Below are positions 48,206-58,208 of a stretch of DNA of 64,000 nt, piece after piece. The position numbers were made by a program, and so were the translations under genes. This DNA is from Plenodomus lindquistii. Taxonomy: Eukaryota > Ascomycota > Dothideomycetes > Pleosporales > Leptosphaeriaceae. The notes below the pieces were generated by a model that saw nothing but the letters and a program-made list of their open reading frames with translations, was not told where the DNA came from and did no database searches. Where the stretch lies: the NCBI GenBank assembly GCA_025504975.1, contig JANUWI010000010.1, forward strand, positions 1,178,001 to 1,242,000, written 5' to 3'. Position 1 is the first letter of the stretch. The number at the start of each line of letters is the position of its first letter.

Positions 48206-49588
48206 ATGCCTGCCGCCGTTGCCTCGCGTGCCCGGGAGGCCAAAACCTCACGACACCGCGACAGCGCCCCACCCGCAAAGAAGGCAAAGCTCGCCCAATC
48301 ACCCGCCACCGTGCGTCAGAATGGCCTCAAGGCCCTCGTCAACGGCACTGCGTCGCAAAAGCCAACGGCAAAGATCAATGGCGTGAAAAATGCGCGGAAA
48401 GACAACGTCGACGAGGCCTCTGCAGTAGTAGGCGGAGGCCAGGCTGGCCATGGCGATGTCGACATGGCCGATGCTGAGAAAGAAATCGTCGAAATCAGCA
48501 GCGCCGAGGAAGAGAGCGACTCCTCCTCCTCCTATGAAGACGACAAGGAAGGTGCGCAAGCCGGCGCGCAGCAAGACGAGCCTGCCCCTGCTGTCAACGG
48601 ACACGCCAACGAAGCCAACGACGTCGCGCAAGACGGCGCAGTAGACGACGAAGAGCTCTCTTTTGGAGACCGGTTGCGCGCCCAGAACCCCGAGCCAGTG
48701 CAGGAATCACGCATTGTCGACGTCGAGTCGGCTTTCGATGAACCTACCGAATCGAGAGCGCTCGCATCCGCAACCAACAGCCGCCCACTCGCTGCTCCCA
48801 ACGCTTCCTCGCTTGGCACTGTGCTCACCCAAGCTCTGCGGACAAACGATACCGAACTCCTCGAATCATGTCTCAGGGTCATCGATGTCGATACCATCTA
48901 TGCCACAGTCGAGCGCCTGCCATCGCCTCTTGTTGCCAATCTACTTCAGAAGCTTGCCGAGCGCCTACACAAGAAGCCAGGGCGGGCTGGCATGCTTATG
49001 GTCTGGGTCCAATGGTCTCTGGCTGCACATGGTGGTTACTTGGCTAGTCAGCCACAGCTCGTCAAGCAACTCGCGACTCTAAACAAAGTACTAAAGGAGC
49101 GCGCCAGCGGCCTCCAACCTCTTCTGTCTCTCAAGGGTCGCCTAGACATGTTGCAAGCGCAGCTCGAGCTGAGGAGACGGAATCAACGGATCAACGACGA
49201 GGAAGACGAGGCTGTCATCTATGTCGAAGGAGAGGACGACTATGTTTCTTCCGTTGAAGGTGACGATGTATCGGTTGATGGCGACAAGGCAACCTCTGGA
49301 GTGAACAAGAGGTTGAGGAACGATCTTGACGATGAGGACGACGAGAGCTCCATAGACGAAATGCCTACTACAATGGAGGTCGATGAAGATTCCGAGGAGG
49401 GAAGCGACGACTCGGACAACCTACTGGACGACGAGGCTGAAGAAACTGATGACGACCTCGGCGATGGCATGTCCGAGCCAATGAGCGACGATCTGGAGGA
49501 AGGAGAAGGCCTATCTGAGAGCGAGGAAGAGTCGAAACCCGCCAGACGCTCGACTGCCGCCCGAGCGGGCCTCAAGAGCCGGCGCTGA
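48206..49588 (+). CDS. UTP5: UTP5/WDR43-like small-subunit processome protein, 460 aa
   Basis: A single exon. The Utp12 domain is at about 205-325: LGTVLTQALRTNDTELLESC, ATVERLPSPLVANLLQKL, then VQWSLAAHGGYLASQPQLVK and LLSLKGRLDMLQAQLELRRR. This matches the C-terminal domain of Utp5/WDR43, a tUTP (UtpA) member needed for pre-18S rRNA transcription and processing. The N-terminal 200 residues are Lys/Ala then Glu/Ser-rich, and the last 130 are very acidic. The WD40 propeller of yeast Utp5 is not present in this reading frame. Utp9 or another Utp12-domain protein is the alternative. Confidence 0.85.
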   Translation: MPAAVASRAREAKTSRHRDSAPPAKKAKLAQSPATVRQNGLKALVNGTASQKPTAKINGVKNARKDNVDEASAVVGGGQAGHGDVDMADAEKEIVEISSAEEESDSSSSYEDDKEGAQAGAQQDEPAPAVNGHANEANDVAQDGAVDDEELSFGDRLRAQNPEPVQESRIVDVESAFDEPTESRALASATNSRPLAAPNASSLGTVLTQALRTNDTELLESCLRVIDVDTIYATVERLPSPLVANLLQKLAERLHKKPGRAGMLMVWVQWSLAAHGGYLASQPQLVKQLATLNKVLKERASGLQPLLSLKGRLDMLQAQLELRRRNQRINDEEDEAVIYVEGEDDYVSSVEGDDVSVDGDKATSGVNKRLRNDLDDEDDESSIDEMPTTMEVDEDSEEGSDDSDNLLDDEAEETDDDLGDGMSEPMSDDLEEGEGLSESEEESKPARRSTAARAGLKSRR

Positions 49589-50012
49589 AGCAACCAATAA
49601 AAGTTGACACCTTTCTGTACAATCTACTGGCGTCTTACAATCTACCCGGACGACCAACAATTCTTGTATCTGGCGTTCACCACCGGCGTTCCTCCTACCT
49701 CCTACAGCATGAAGATGATACTAGTGAGGGAAGTCGCGTTTAGTTCTGCAATGTTGCATAGCGAGGAATAGACTGCCTTTTGGAGCCACGTCTGAAGACT
49801 GTTGGCCGTCACCAAAATTGTGAGCTCTACAAGATTGAGTGTGAGTCCACAACGCATTCACACCGTGCTCAAACACGCAGGTCTCAAAGCAAGTTCCAAA
49901 AGCTCCTCTCGAAAAACACAAGTCTCACAACGCAGCATAAAAATTAACACTCTTATTACAGCAACATCTCAACCTCTACTCATTCACCACTACCCTGCAC
50001 CCCATTGAAACA
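49589..50012. other. Intergenic region
   Basis: No gene seen. Contains the UTP5-like 3' end and the promoter/C-rich leader for the gene at 50013. Confidence 0.5.
49596..49601 (+). terminator. AATAAA, possible poly(A) signal of the UTP5-like gene
   Basis: A perfect AATAAA only 8 bases past the stop codon. Close, but 3' leaders can be short in fungi. Confidence 0.35.
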
Positions 50013-50912
50013 ATGTCTCACACCCCATCCAACCCCGACAAACCCACTCCCTCACCAGGTAAACCAACCCCATCGATCTACCCCTACACCGTACCCCCCT
50101 ACCTCCCCAACCCCACCCATCCCCCTCCTCCCCCCCTATCCCCTCCCAACCCCCTCAACGCCACCATCCTCGACATCAACAGTAACCCCATCTCCCGCAC
50201 CCGCGCCCCCATCATCCGCCGTACAGCATCAGGCCACCTCTTCGCCGCACCACACGACCGCTCCTACGCATCTGAACTCCCACCCAGTAGCACCGTACAC
50301 GTATGTGACGCGCTGAATGCTCCCGACCAATCCACACGTACGGGCTTGCGCTTGCGCTTACGCAGTGTACGTAAGAACCTGCCCGGCGCGGTCCGTGGAT
50401 CTACTATTCATGCGTGTTTCGATCGCGTGTTGTGCGATGAAGACGTCCTCGTTCAAACACAGATTTCTGAGTCGTGTACATGTACACCGCTGGTCATGGA
50501 AGATACAGATGTGGCAGAAGAAGGAAGGGGGAAGTTCATCCCCGCCGCGCCCGATACACCAGGACTGTTCTGTACGAAGTATTCGTTCGGGAATGGCGAG
50601 GCAAGGGTCGTGTGTACGCGGGGTTCGTCTGGGGGGGTTGAAATTAGACAAGGTATGGTTGTGGGGAAAGGCGTGGTTGAGTGTAATTTTGAGGGGTTTG
50701 GACGGAGGAGTTGGGGTGGGGAAGTAGTGGTGGAGGATGGAAAGGGGGTGCAGGATGAGATGGAGGGGGTAGGTAATCAACGGTCTGGGTCTGAGGGTAT
50801 GGCTGACAAGTCTGATGAGGATGGGGATGGGGATGGGGATGGGGATGTTTGGGTTCAACTTGCTGGTGAGTATTTGGCGACTACGAAGAGGGGTTTTGCT
50901 AAATCCGTTTAG
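50013..50912 (+). CDS. Unknown protein, 299 aa, Pro-rich N-terminus
   Basis: A single exon with strong coding bias in its first part. Residues 1-55 are Pro/Ser/Thr-rich. The middle has a Cys-containing region (STIHACFDRVLCDEDVLVQ, then ISESCTCTPLV). A later region, CTKYSFGNGEARVVCTRGSS, also has cysteines. The end is Gly/Glu/Asp-rich with a DGDGDGDGD run. No signal peptide or known domain. Function unknown. Confidence 0.6.
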   Translation: MSHTPSNPDKPTPSPGKPTPSIYPYTVPPYLPNPTHPPPPPLSPPNPLNATILDINSNPISRTRAPIIRRTASGHLFAAPHDRSYASELPPSSTVHVCDALNAPDQSTRTGLRLRLRSVRKNLPGAVRGSTIHACFDRVLCDEDVLVQTQISESCTCTPLVMEDTDVAEEGRGKFIPAAPDTPGLFCTKYSFGNGEARVVCTRGSSGGVEIRQGMVVGKGVVECNFEGFGRRSWGGEVVVEDGKGVQDEMEGVGNQRSGSEGMADKSDEDGDGDGDGDVWVQLAGEYLATTKRGFAKSV

Positions 50913-51537
50913 GTTGATTTTGCGACGCTCTGCTGGACGGAATTTGACTTGGGTAGGGTAAGTTTAGTGTATGGTGTTTTGGGTATACTTCGTATTGTCT
51001 TGTTCAAAGTCGTTCCACTATGTTGATACTGTTCACACTTCATTCCGAAGTCTGCCTCTCGCAATGTTGGTTTTTTTTCACAATGACATCTCAACTTTTA
51101 TTTTCCAACACCAATGGTGGTGCGTGCACGTGATCGTCCACTTTCACTCGAACCCTGTCTTACTTAATATTATGTTTAGCCGCCAGTTCACGATGCAAGC
51201 TAGCCTTCGGATCATGGTTCTTTGTTCAGTCGCTAAACTCCATGCGTTTCCTTTGTTGGCACCATGAACTTCTCACGCGATCTTAGAAACAATGTCCTTG
51301 TACTCTTGCCATCCGACTCACCGCTGCTTAGAGACAGAAAGTAAAAGCGCTTTCACGTAAATTTCGAATCAGTCCAAAGGCACTTCGTTCACAATGCTCC
51401 TGTTTGAATGCCCAGATACAGCACAGCCCGCCCATGTGCGGGTTGCAATAATCCAGAGAATCCATCGCCATCACCGCGTCCCAAAATCGCAGGTCTGACT
51501 ATACATACGTAACATCACAACGGATATCGTAGACACC
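50913..51537. other. Intergenic region
   Basis: No gene seen in 625 bp. T-rich around 51070-51180. Confidence 0.45.
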
Positions 51538-52419
51538 ATGTCTCCAAACCACCCCCCAGTCCGTGCCGACTCCCCCGTCCTCCCAACACCCACCAACAAC
51601 CTCTCGGACCACCACCGCAAACTCTCCGCCATCTCCGAAGCCACCGCACAAACACCCCGTTTCCCCACGTTTCTCGACAGCCCTTCACCCCCTACATCCC
51701 CCAACTACGACTCCCCCACCCTCCCATCCACCCAAACATTTCTCTACAGCCCCTCTCTTTCCCGCCCACACGCCTCCTACTCCCCCATGCTCGCCGCCTT
51801 CCCTCTCCCTCCCACACAGAACAGCATTTCCAATTCCACATTCTCCGATTTCAGCGGCGAATACCCCACACCTCCTTTAAGCTACAGCAATAGTTCGAAC
51901 AATCTCCCATCATGGACATCAGGCCATTCCACCGCATCATCAACGCCATTCTCGCAGTACCGCTCCCACCGCCTTAGCGATATTCTCCCTGATAATATGG
52001 ATTTGTACGACGATGGTGTGGAGGAGTATATGCTTGAGCCGGTGAAGCATGGCAAAGTGGTCAAGGTGTCGAGAAATATGCCCGTGCAGATGAAGTACAC
52101 AGCCCAGCGCAGGAGCGATATTGTACCGGATGGTTTGTCGCCTTACGCTGGGGAGGATGGAAATGAGGTTGTACGGAGAGTAAATGATGTGACGGGGCGG
52201 GAAGGGCTGGGACTAGAGTTGCCGGTGATTGGGGAGAAGGACTTTGAGTATTATCCGAAGACGGGGGAGGTAGATCAGGGTGTGCAGATAGATTTGGTTG
52301 GACGCGAGGATGCAGGAAAGGGGAAGGAAGGGGAACGGAGGAAGAGTGGGATTAGGTTTTCGGTGAGGAATTGGGTGAGGAAGGTGTGCATGAAGATTGG
52401 AGTTGGGAGGTATGTATGA
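51538..52419 (+). CDS. Ser/Pro-rich unknown protein, 293 aa
   Basis: A single exon. The first 150 residues are Ser/Pro/Thr-rich with many S/T-P sites. A conserved-looking core follows: RSHRLSDILPDNMDLYDDGV, EEYMLEPVKHGKVVKVSRN, then a partly repeated box RRSDIVPDGLSPYAGEDGNE. The C-terminus is a basic helix (FSVRNWVRKVCMKIG). The two boxes SDILPDNM and SDIVPDGL look like an internal duplication. No known domain. Role unknown. Confidence 0.65.
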   Translation: MSPNHPPVRADSPVLPTPTNNLSDHHRKLSAISEATAQTPRFPTFLDSPSPPTSPNYDSPTLPSTQTFLYSPSLSRPHASYSPMLAAFPLPPTQNSISNSTFSDFSGEYPTPPLSYSNSSNNLPSWTSGHSTASSTPFSQYRSHRLSDILPDNMDLYDDGVEEYMLEPVKHGKVVKVSRNMPVQMKYTAQRRSDIVPDGLSPYAGEDGNEVVRRVNDVTGREGLGLELPVIGEKDFEYYPKTGEVDQGVQIDLVGREDAGKGKEGERRKSGIRFSVRNWVRKVCMKIGVGRYV

Positions 52420-53146
52420 TTTGTTAGAGGGGGGTAGTGATGATTTTTTTCTGGTCTGTGGTTCTAGTTGCATGAGCGAGTTGAAGGGGGGTTCGCAGGT
52501 GTAATCTCGAGATATGACAATGGCGGCGTCAAAATGCATAGCGTGAGAAATACCCAATTATTTAAAATCCTAATTTAGAGTAGATTTGACAATGTAGTTG
52601 CAAATTCTTCCAACCCAAATAGATGATGATGATGATGTGTGCATATGTGTTGAGTTGCTGTTTTGACACGAAACTGGATAAAAATACTATGTCTAAGGTT
52701 TGAGATTTGTCCGTGATCTTACTTAGGAGCCGAATGCTGTGAATCGTCAGTCGTTGAGTTAACGTGCGAATTCTTTAAACGGAATCTAGATTAACATAGC
52801 AATTTAAGTCCGTCTCAAATCGATGCGCAAAAGTGTATGAAATTATGAAGCATGCGCGCCTCTTTCATTACTTCACTCGCGTGCATTCTCCGTCAAGAGT
52901 AGAGACTGAGGCGTGAGTTCCGTCGTGTGAGGCCCATCACAAGAAGTATAAGAAAACGACGCAACCAGCCCAACTCTGTAAAACTGTAGTTTAATAATTG
53001 ATTCAGATTTACCCTCGCACTCTGGGCGAGTCTAAACATCAGGGAAGCAAGCTCGAGACATCACGTACGCGCAATTGCGAGGCCCCATATGAGCATACTG
53101 ACATATTCCACATGTGAGAATTTACTTTGCAACATCTTCTGCCTTA

Positions 53147-53372
53147 CGAAGGAGCACGTATTTATTGAGTCACCAAAGTCACTTATACTGTTCACCGTAA
53201 TCACGCCAACACAGTAAAGTGCTACAAAAAGTGATAGAATATTACGTGGATTCTCTACAAGTAGTAGATATTATAATGGTATTGCTATTTGTACTTTTGT
53301 TATCTCTTTACTACTGTATAGGCTCACGCATCGTGCTAATAAAGTGAGATGGTGACACAATAATCAAGGTGA
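53147..53372 (+). mobile_element. MITE copy 2 (about 226 bp), decayed right end
   Basis: The left end (CGAAGGAGCACGTATTTATT) matches copy 1 with one change and is preceded by TA. Internal blocks shared with copy 1 include TACGTGGATTCTCTACAAGT and CTACTGTATAGGC. The right end reads GACACAATAATCAAGGTGAG, so the inverted repeat there is degenerate and the right boundary is approximate. Confidence 0.75.
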
Positions 53373-53936
53373 GATCGGACAATCGCCAGCGAATAGATAT
53401 CCCGGAGGTATTACCAGAAGTAATTGGTACTTAGTGATAGAGGACTCAATGGAGGAGCAAGCATATCGACGATAAGAGTGCGATCGTAACTGCCCTCACC
53501 TTGTCTTGAGGAGCCTCGAAGAAACGGACTTACCCTGAAAGATCGTGGATGAAGTTTTCGGCAGTCATTGCTGTTTTGGGATTGAGACTGCCCGTTACCT
53601 GGGAAAGAGAGGAGTGTCTGGTATACCCCTCCCGACCTTTGGTTTACGACTGTAGTTGGTCGGCTGCTCCCCACGTCACATAGGTTGTGTAACTTCGTTG
53701 CAGACCAATGAGCAAGAGACACGAGACCCCATCTACAGGCTTTCATTCCAAGGGCTCTCAACTCCTCGGAGCATACTCGCTGGTATATTAAATCTGATAA
53801 TATTCCCCTTTACGTAGCGAGAACCACATTATCACGAGAAAAGTTGTGGTACTTACCTACGACTTTAAAGCAGCAGAAAACTTCCCCACGTCTCTATATA
53901 GGGTTGCCCACATCATCTATGCTGGGTATTCCTTAA

Positions 53937-53966
53937 TCTCCGTATAGCTGCTCTCCGTATAGCTGC
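53937..53966. repeat. 15-bp perfect tandem duplication
   Basis: Two consecutive copies of TCTCCGTATAGCTGC. Looks like a slippage duplication in non-coding DNA. Confidence 0.85.
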
Positions 53967-54266
53967 TCGTAGGAAAGTACTAGTGATGTTACTGCCTTTG
54001 CACCTAATTTGCAGAGGGCAGTAGCGCGGTAGCGCGGTAGAAGCTGCAGAACACTTCTACTACAGCTCTATCAACTTTGATCTACGGAGCAGAGCCTAGA
54101 GTATGAAAGACTTGTTACGTTCTGTTGGGTTTTATGTAAGCATAGACAGAACATCGCGAATACAATAACTACCACATGCATCATAGAAGGATTGGGACCA
54201 AGCTTGCTTGAAATACTGTTTGAATCTGCCATTACAATTGAAACTGATGTTAACTCTCATACCGAT

Positions 54267-55082
54267 TTAGCACAATACACCTTTGATTGTTGAATAACTC
54301 TCTTGATCAGCCAGAGTGGTAGCTTCCTTCGCTAACCGATCTGCTACTGTGTTCAGGCTTCTCGGGATAAGCCAAAACAGTACTGCTACCCCTGCTTCAC
54401 TCCATTTCTCGAGTTCTTTGATGAGCTCTTTCCAGAGGTCCTGATTCTTCACCGGTTTGTGTGTCGATGTCTGCCATCCATTTCGCTGCCATTTCTTAAT
54501 CCATTCCGTAGATCCGTCAACTACGTAAGACGAGTCTGTTGCGATCACAAGGCGTTTGCATCCCTCGTTGTTCCACAGTCGAAATCCGAGAGCAGCGATA
54601 ACGGCACGGAGCTCTGCACGGTTACTCGTCTGAGGTACAGCTTCTCCGGTTGGGCCGCGCGACTCAAGTCGAAATTCGAGAGCGCCCAGTTCATGAAGGT
54701 TCATAGAATAAGTGCGATGCCCAGAAGAGGTTCGAGGTGGAATCATCGAGGGAGAAGTTTCGGGTCGATAGACAAAGGCACAACCTCCTCTAGCATTTGC
54801 ATCTCCGTTACCACTGCAAGCCCCGTCCGTGTAGATGAGGAACTCAGATCGATTCGACTGGCGGGTGAAACGTGGGGCTTGAATCGTGGACATTGTCAAC
54901 CCAGGCGTGAATAGAGTTTCAGGAGTGTCGGTTGCATTTGGAGGAAGGAACCGTGTAAAATTTGATGCCGGATCAAGAGGTGGGAATCCGAGTTGGTGGT
55001 GTTGGCCACCAAGAACGACCCCGACACCTTCCGGTAATGGAAGGTCAGGAGCGAAAAGGCGCTCAAACTCGAGAGTAACCAT
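54267..55082 (-). CDS. RNase H-like protein, 271 aa
   Basis: A single exon. The RNase H fold spans about 80-255. Acidic active-site residues are D86 in FLIYTDGACSGNG, E157 in TSNRAELRA, D183 in IATDSSYVVDG and D248 in NTVADRLAKE, all four in the usual order. The handle-type basic region WIKKWQRNGWQTSTHKPVKN is present. The His-containing loop before the last Asp of RNase H1 is shortened (IPRSLNTVAD, no His). There is no N-terminal hybrid-binding domain, and an 80-residue N-terminal part is Pro/Leu-rich. It would cut RNA in RNA-DNA hybrids. It lies between two MITE copies; such single-domain RNase H genes are often multicopy in dothideomycetes. Confidence 0.86.
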   Translation of the reverse strand: MVTLEFERLFAPDLPLPEGVGVVLGGQHHQLGFPPLDPASNFTRFLPPNATDTPETLFTPGLTMSTIQAPRFTRQSNRSEFLIYTDGACSGNGDANARGGCAFVYRPETSPSMIPPRTSSGHRTYSMNLHELGALEFRLESRGPTGEAVPQTSNRAELRAVIAALGFRLWNNEGCKRLVIATDSSYVVDGSTEWIKKWQRNGWQTSTHKPVKNQDLWKELIKELEKWSEAGVAVLFWLIPRSLNTVADRLAKEATTLADQESYSTIKGVLC

Positions 55083-55693
55083 GATTTGAGAACAGAGTGA
55101 AGAAGTGTTGTCTTTGCGGTAGATGCTACCGTGGGAATTGGTTATATATGGGTGAGCTAGACAAGCGCAGATAAGGTATGCATCAATCAGCGGTGTAGCA
55201 AACTACCGCATGTTGGTACCTACGATGTAACGTTACAGGGGTGCGCGTTGAAGTGTAAGATGCTCAGTTAGGTGTTTTCTATACAATACGCGGCTGTGCG
55301 CTATGGCTTATTTCAGAGCCTATCTAGACGTTCTTCTGCTCAAACTGCTTGCTAAATATCACGACTTTTCGTTGTAGAATTATCTGGTGTTCAAGTTCAG
55401 CGTTGAGAGGGTTTGTAGGCTTTGAGTGATAATGCAGCTCGCCCAACCGCATTTTAGCTGCAGGCTTTCGTATGACAACGACCTATCGTCGCGAGTTCAA
55501 GAGCTCCTGCGGTATGGAGCAAGTACTGACGGTAGTACTGAATCAGCTATTTTTCACTCAAACCACGAGCCTGGCCACCTCTTTTAAAATGCGATATGGC
55601 ACTAAGGGTATTCTACGTATCCATGCCTCACATTTAGTCACCTCCGAATAGCCCAATTGTTAGCTCACGCGTATATCACCAATCCATGCGGTA

Positions 55694-55918
55694 CGAAAGA
55701 GCTCGTATTTATTGTGTCCCCAGCTCACGTTGACAGCATGACGCTTAAGCCTATACAGCAGCAGGTAGACAACAAAGGCATTAAAGTTCAACAAAATGTT
55801 ACCTCTACTACTTGATAGAAATACAGGTACTATCACTTTTAGTAGAATCTTTAGAGTGGTGTGCTAACTACATACAGCGCTTGTGACTTTGGTGACTTAA
55901 TAGATACGAGCTCGTTTG
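55694..55918 (-). mobile_element. MITE copy 3 (225 bp), opposite orientation
   Basis: Starts CGAAAGAGCTCGTATTTATT and ends ACGAGCTCGTTTG, flanked by TA on both sides. Read on the minus strand it aligns end to end with copy 1 (shared TTAAGCGTCATGCT, CTGTATAGGC, GTCACCAA blocks). It carries no coding frame. Confidence 0.83.
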
Positions 55919-56219
55919 TATCTTTCGTGAAGTCGGTCCTCACTACCCCGCAAAGTCATGTGACATCGTGACTGTTCATTCATTCAACAACCAAATGTTC
56001 AGCTAGAAATTACACGCACAGACTCACAGAAAAAAACAGTTGCCGGTAAAACCTTCTAACGCCAAAAAAGCAATCCTTAATCGTTAAGTTAACATAATAC
56101 AAACACGTACCCCAAACTCGCCATAAACTCAGCCCACCCCATCTCTACCAGTACCAACCTACCTCCTCCCTTCAACTAATTTCCCACCGACCAAAACGCC
56201 CCCCACTGTTTGTTTCAAA

Positions 56220-56366
56220 ATGATATTCCCAATGAACTTGGTCGCGCAAACTATGCAGGCAGCCGAGCGGCGTTCTCTACTACTAGGGGAAGTCAGCTCT
56301 TCAAACACAATCAAAGTTTACGACACTAGCGAGCTAGTTGAATTTGATCAGGCTATTGTGAATTGA
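56220..56366 (+). CDS. Candidate 48-aa microprotein
   Basis: A complete frame (MIFPMNLVAQTMQAAERRSL ... VEFDQAIVN) preceded by a strongly C/T-rich leader of 100 bp, as real genes here have. It has a helix-prone Ala/Arg/Leu-rich start and an acidic end. Family unknown. Short frames arise by chance, so confidence is low. Confidence 0.28.
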   Translation: MIFPMNLVAQTMQAAERRSLLLGEVSSSNTIKVYDTSELVEFDQAIVN

Positions 56367-56599
56367 TTTGCGAGCCAGATTGCCGTTCGCGTCTCTTCTT
56401 CGATCGCGCGCATGCTGAGCGCGGTCGCAACATTCAAGGTCCTAGTTCAATACCCGAAAAGCGAACGTTCAACGCCATCTGCTTGCCCGAATGATACCGC
56501 AACCCCTGACAACAAATTTATTCCCTATGCTAGTCTTGCTTTACTACCCTATGCAGCTCGCAGACGAAAATCCCCAACATCAGCTCCCACGTCCCCATC

Positions 56600-56776
56600 T
56601 CAACGATCCTTCCTCAGCTGCGGTGGCGGCGTCTGCGTCACAGCTATCCAAGTCAGACCCCCATCGTTTGAGAATTCCTTGACAACGAAAGTGTATAGTC
56701 TCCCACACTTGTGGCAGTGCGTTTTGTCTCCGTTAAGCCAGCGGCATTCTTTGCATATCCATGCCTGGGGTGGCAT
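56600..56776 (-). CDS. RanBP2-like zinc-finger microprotein, 58 aa
   Basis: A complete minus-strand frame. Residues 5-24 read AWICKECRWLNGDKTHCHKC, i.e. W-x-C-x2-C-x3-N-x5-C-x2-C. That is the RanBP2-type zinc ribbon except that five rather than six residues separate Asn and the third Cys. This finger binds ubiquitin or single-stranded RNA in known proteins. The rest is a short strand-like tail (LYTFVVKEFSNDGGLTWIAV) and a Pro/Lys end. The frame stays open upstream of the ATG, so a longer product or an upstream exon is possible. It sits in the same island as two Cys4-Trp genes but has a different Cys pattern. Confidence 0.5.
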   Translation of the reverse strand: MPPQAWICKECRWLNGDKTHCHKCGRLYTFVVKEFSNDGGLTWIAVTQTPPPQLRKDR

Positions 56777-57286
56777 GATCGTGATGCGTGTGGATGCTAA
56801 GGACCCTAGATTTGATATGGATTCTGATTTCTGGGCTTGGTGGCTGAGGAGATGGCTCGTACTGTCTCTGTGGTATTTGCGTAACCGCTTGGAGATTGAT
56901 ATACGGTGAAATCAGGGTAAATGTTGCGAGTGGTGTGGTACACACTCAGGAACTGCGAGGTTGGGGACTTTGTAGACGCGTGGCTGTGAAGGATAGACGA
57001 CTATAGCATGTGAGTGTTGCGCCGGCAAACGAAAGCTCTCATTCACATGCACTACGGGCGCGCATTGTCTAACCGGGCGACTGTTGAAGCGTCGGGACTT
57101 ATCAAATCGCACGACTTGATTGTCCTTAGTTGCAGATTGAATTCTCTACCTTGAATTCAATCTACCCAGACGAGTAAGGTACATGCCCAACTATACTCTC
57201 GCTCGGTGTACAGAACCATCCATGTATGCCACCCTGTACCACCAGCAGTCATTCAGGTAGTATACATATCTGTCCTATTACTGCCA
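56777..57286. other. Intergenic region
   Basis: No gene is supported in 510 bp. Upstream side of the zinc-finger frame and 3' side of Cys4-Trp member 3. Confidence 0.4.
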
Positions 57287-57457
57287 TCATTCATAACCAG
57301 GCTCATAGTATCCATTTGGCTCATTCACGAAGTTATCGTACTGCCAGTAAACCGCGCAGAGTTTCGCCTCTCTACCACAGATCGGACAGGTCTTCTTGGC
57401 AATCGCTCGAAACTGTCCTGTGTGGCAGTCAAGCCAGCCGATAGGTTCTAGACTCAT
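57287..57457 (-). CDS. Small Cys4-Trp protein (family member 3), 56 aa
   Basis: A complete frame, ATG at 57457 and TGA at 57287-57289. The core is IGWLDC, 12 residues, CPIC, six residues, C, AVYW, QYDN: C-x12-C-x2-C-x6-C-x3-W. It is the shortest member, almost only the shared core, followed by a Gly/Tyr/Pro tail (NEPNGYYEPGYE). No signal peptide. That the minimal member keeps all four Cys and both Trp positions argues that this core is the functional unit. Confidence 0.6.
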   Translation of the reverse strand: MSLEPIGWLDCHTGQFRAIAKKTCPICGREAKLCAVYWQYDNFVNEPNGYYEPGYE

Positions 57458-58208
57458 ATCTACGAGTGAGTTGGGGTTGTGCGTCTGGCTCTCCTGAGGA
57501 AAAGGACTGTGATTCCGGAGATGTATAATGGTATACTGGATATGTAGTTTGGCCTGTTGATAGCTATCTCGATAGTGTTGCTGGGCTGTTGTATGAGTAT
57601 GTAGTATTATGAGTATCCAAGAACGTACCGTATTTCGCTTTTATATGCCCTATGCTGTGAACGCTTTATATAGTCAGTACTAAATTCAGCAAGTGCTCAC
57701 TAGGAACATGTATCAAAGACTCAATTGGACATTGAGGAGATTCAAACTGTAAAGGGATCTTCTAGTGACAGATTGATGCGGGAAGGAACGTCGTTCGCGG
57801 GGAGAATTGCAATCCACAATCCCGCGATTGTCATGGGAAAGGTAGTAGAGATAGGTTGTGCCTATTATCAATCAGGGTTATCATTCTGAGAGTGATTCTT
57901 GAGCACTTGATGTGATCTTTTTCAGAAAGTCACGTATAAAATCGTACCTTTACACGAGTATCGCACATACCTTGACATATGTGACACCACAACTGCAATT
58001 ATATCCAGGGCGTAAATACACAACCTTTCTGTATCGTAAATTCACAAAGAATGGAGATCGCACAAGCATTTCAAGATTTCAAATTGAAGAGATGTAGTAA
58101 TTCACATCTACACCATCGTATCGCGAAATCCTAAGACTTCACCATTCCGCGCCCAATCTACCAGCCAAACTCCCCACAATACCCTTTCCCCCCCCCCCCC
58201 CCTATCGC
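57458..58208. other. Intergenic region, AT-rich, with a poly-C tract
   Basis: No gene is supported. It ends in a 15-base C run (58188-58202) just past the stop of Cys4-Trp member 4. Confidence 0.45.
58188..58202. repeat. Poly-C tract of 15 bases
   Basis: Fifteen consecutive C on the plus strand, in the 3' region of Cys4-Trp member 4. Confidence 0.9.

Larger units (their letters stand above)
52420..54266. other. Gene-poor AT-rich region with MITE copy 2
   Basis: No gene is supported. Contains the MITE at 53147-53372 and a 15-bp tandem duplication at 53937-53966. A minus frame at 53411-53761 has no motif. Confidence 0.5.
55083..56599. other. Gene-poor AT-rich region with MITE copy 3
   Basis: Contains the MITE at 55694-55918 and the doubtful 48-aa frame at 56220-56366. 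Otherwise no coding signal. Confidence 0.45.

Noticed and set aside
55432..55587. A 51-codon plus frame before MITE copy 3
   Set aside because: Short, no motif, no C/T-rich leader, and it ends in the AT-rich tract. Chance is likely.
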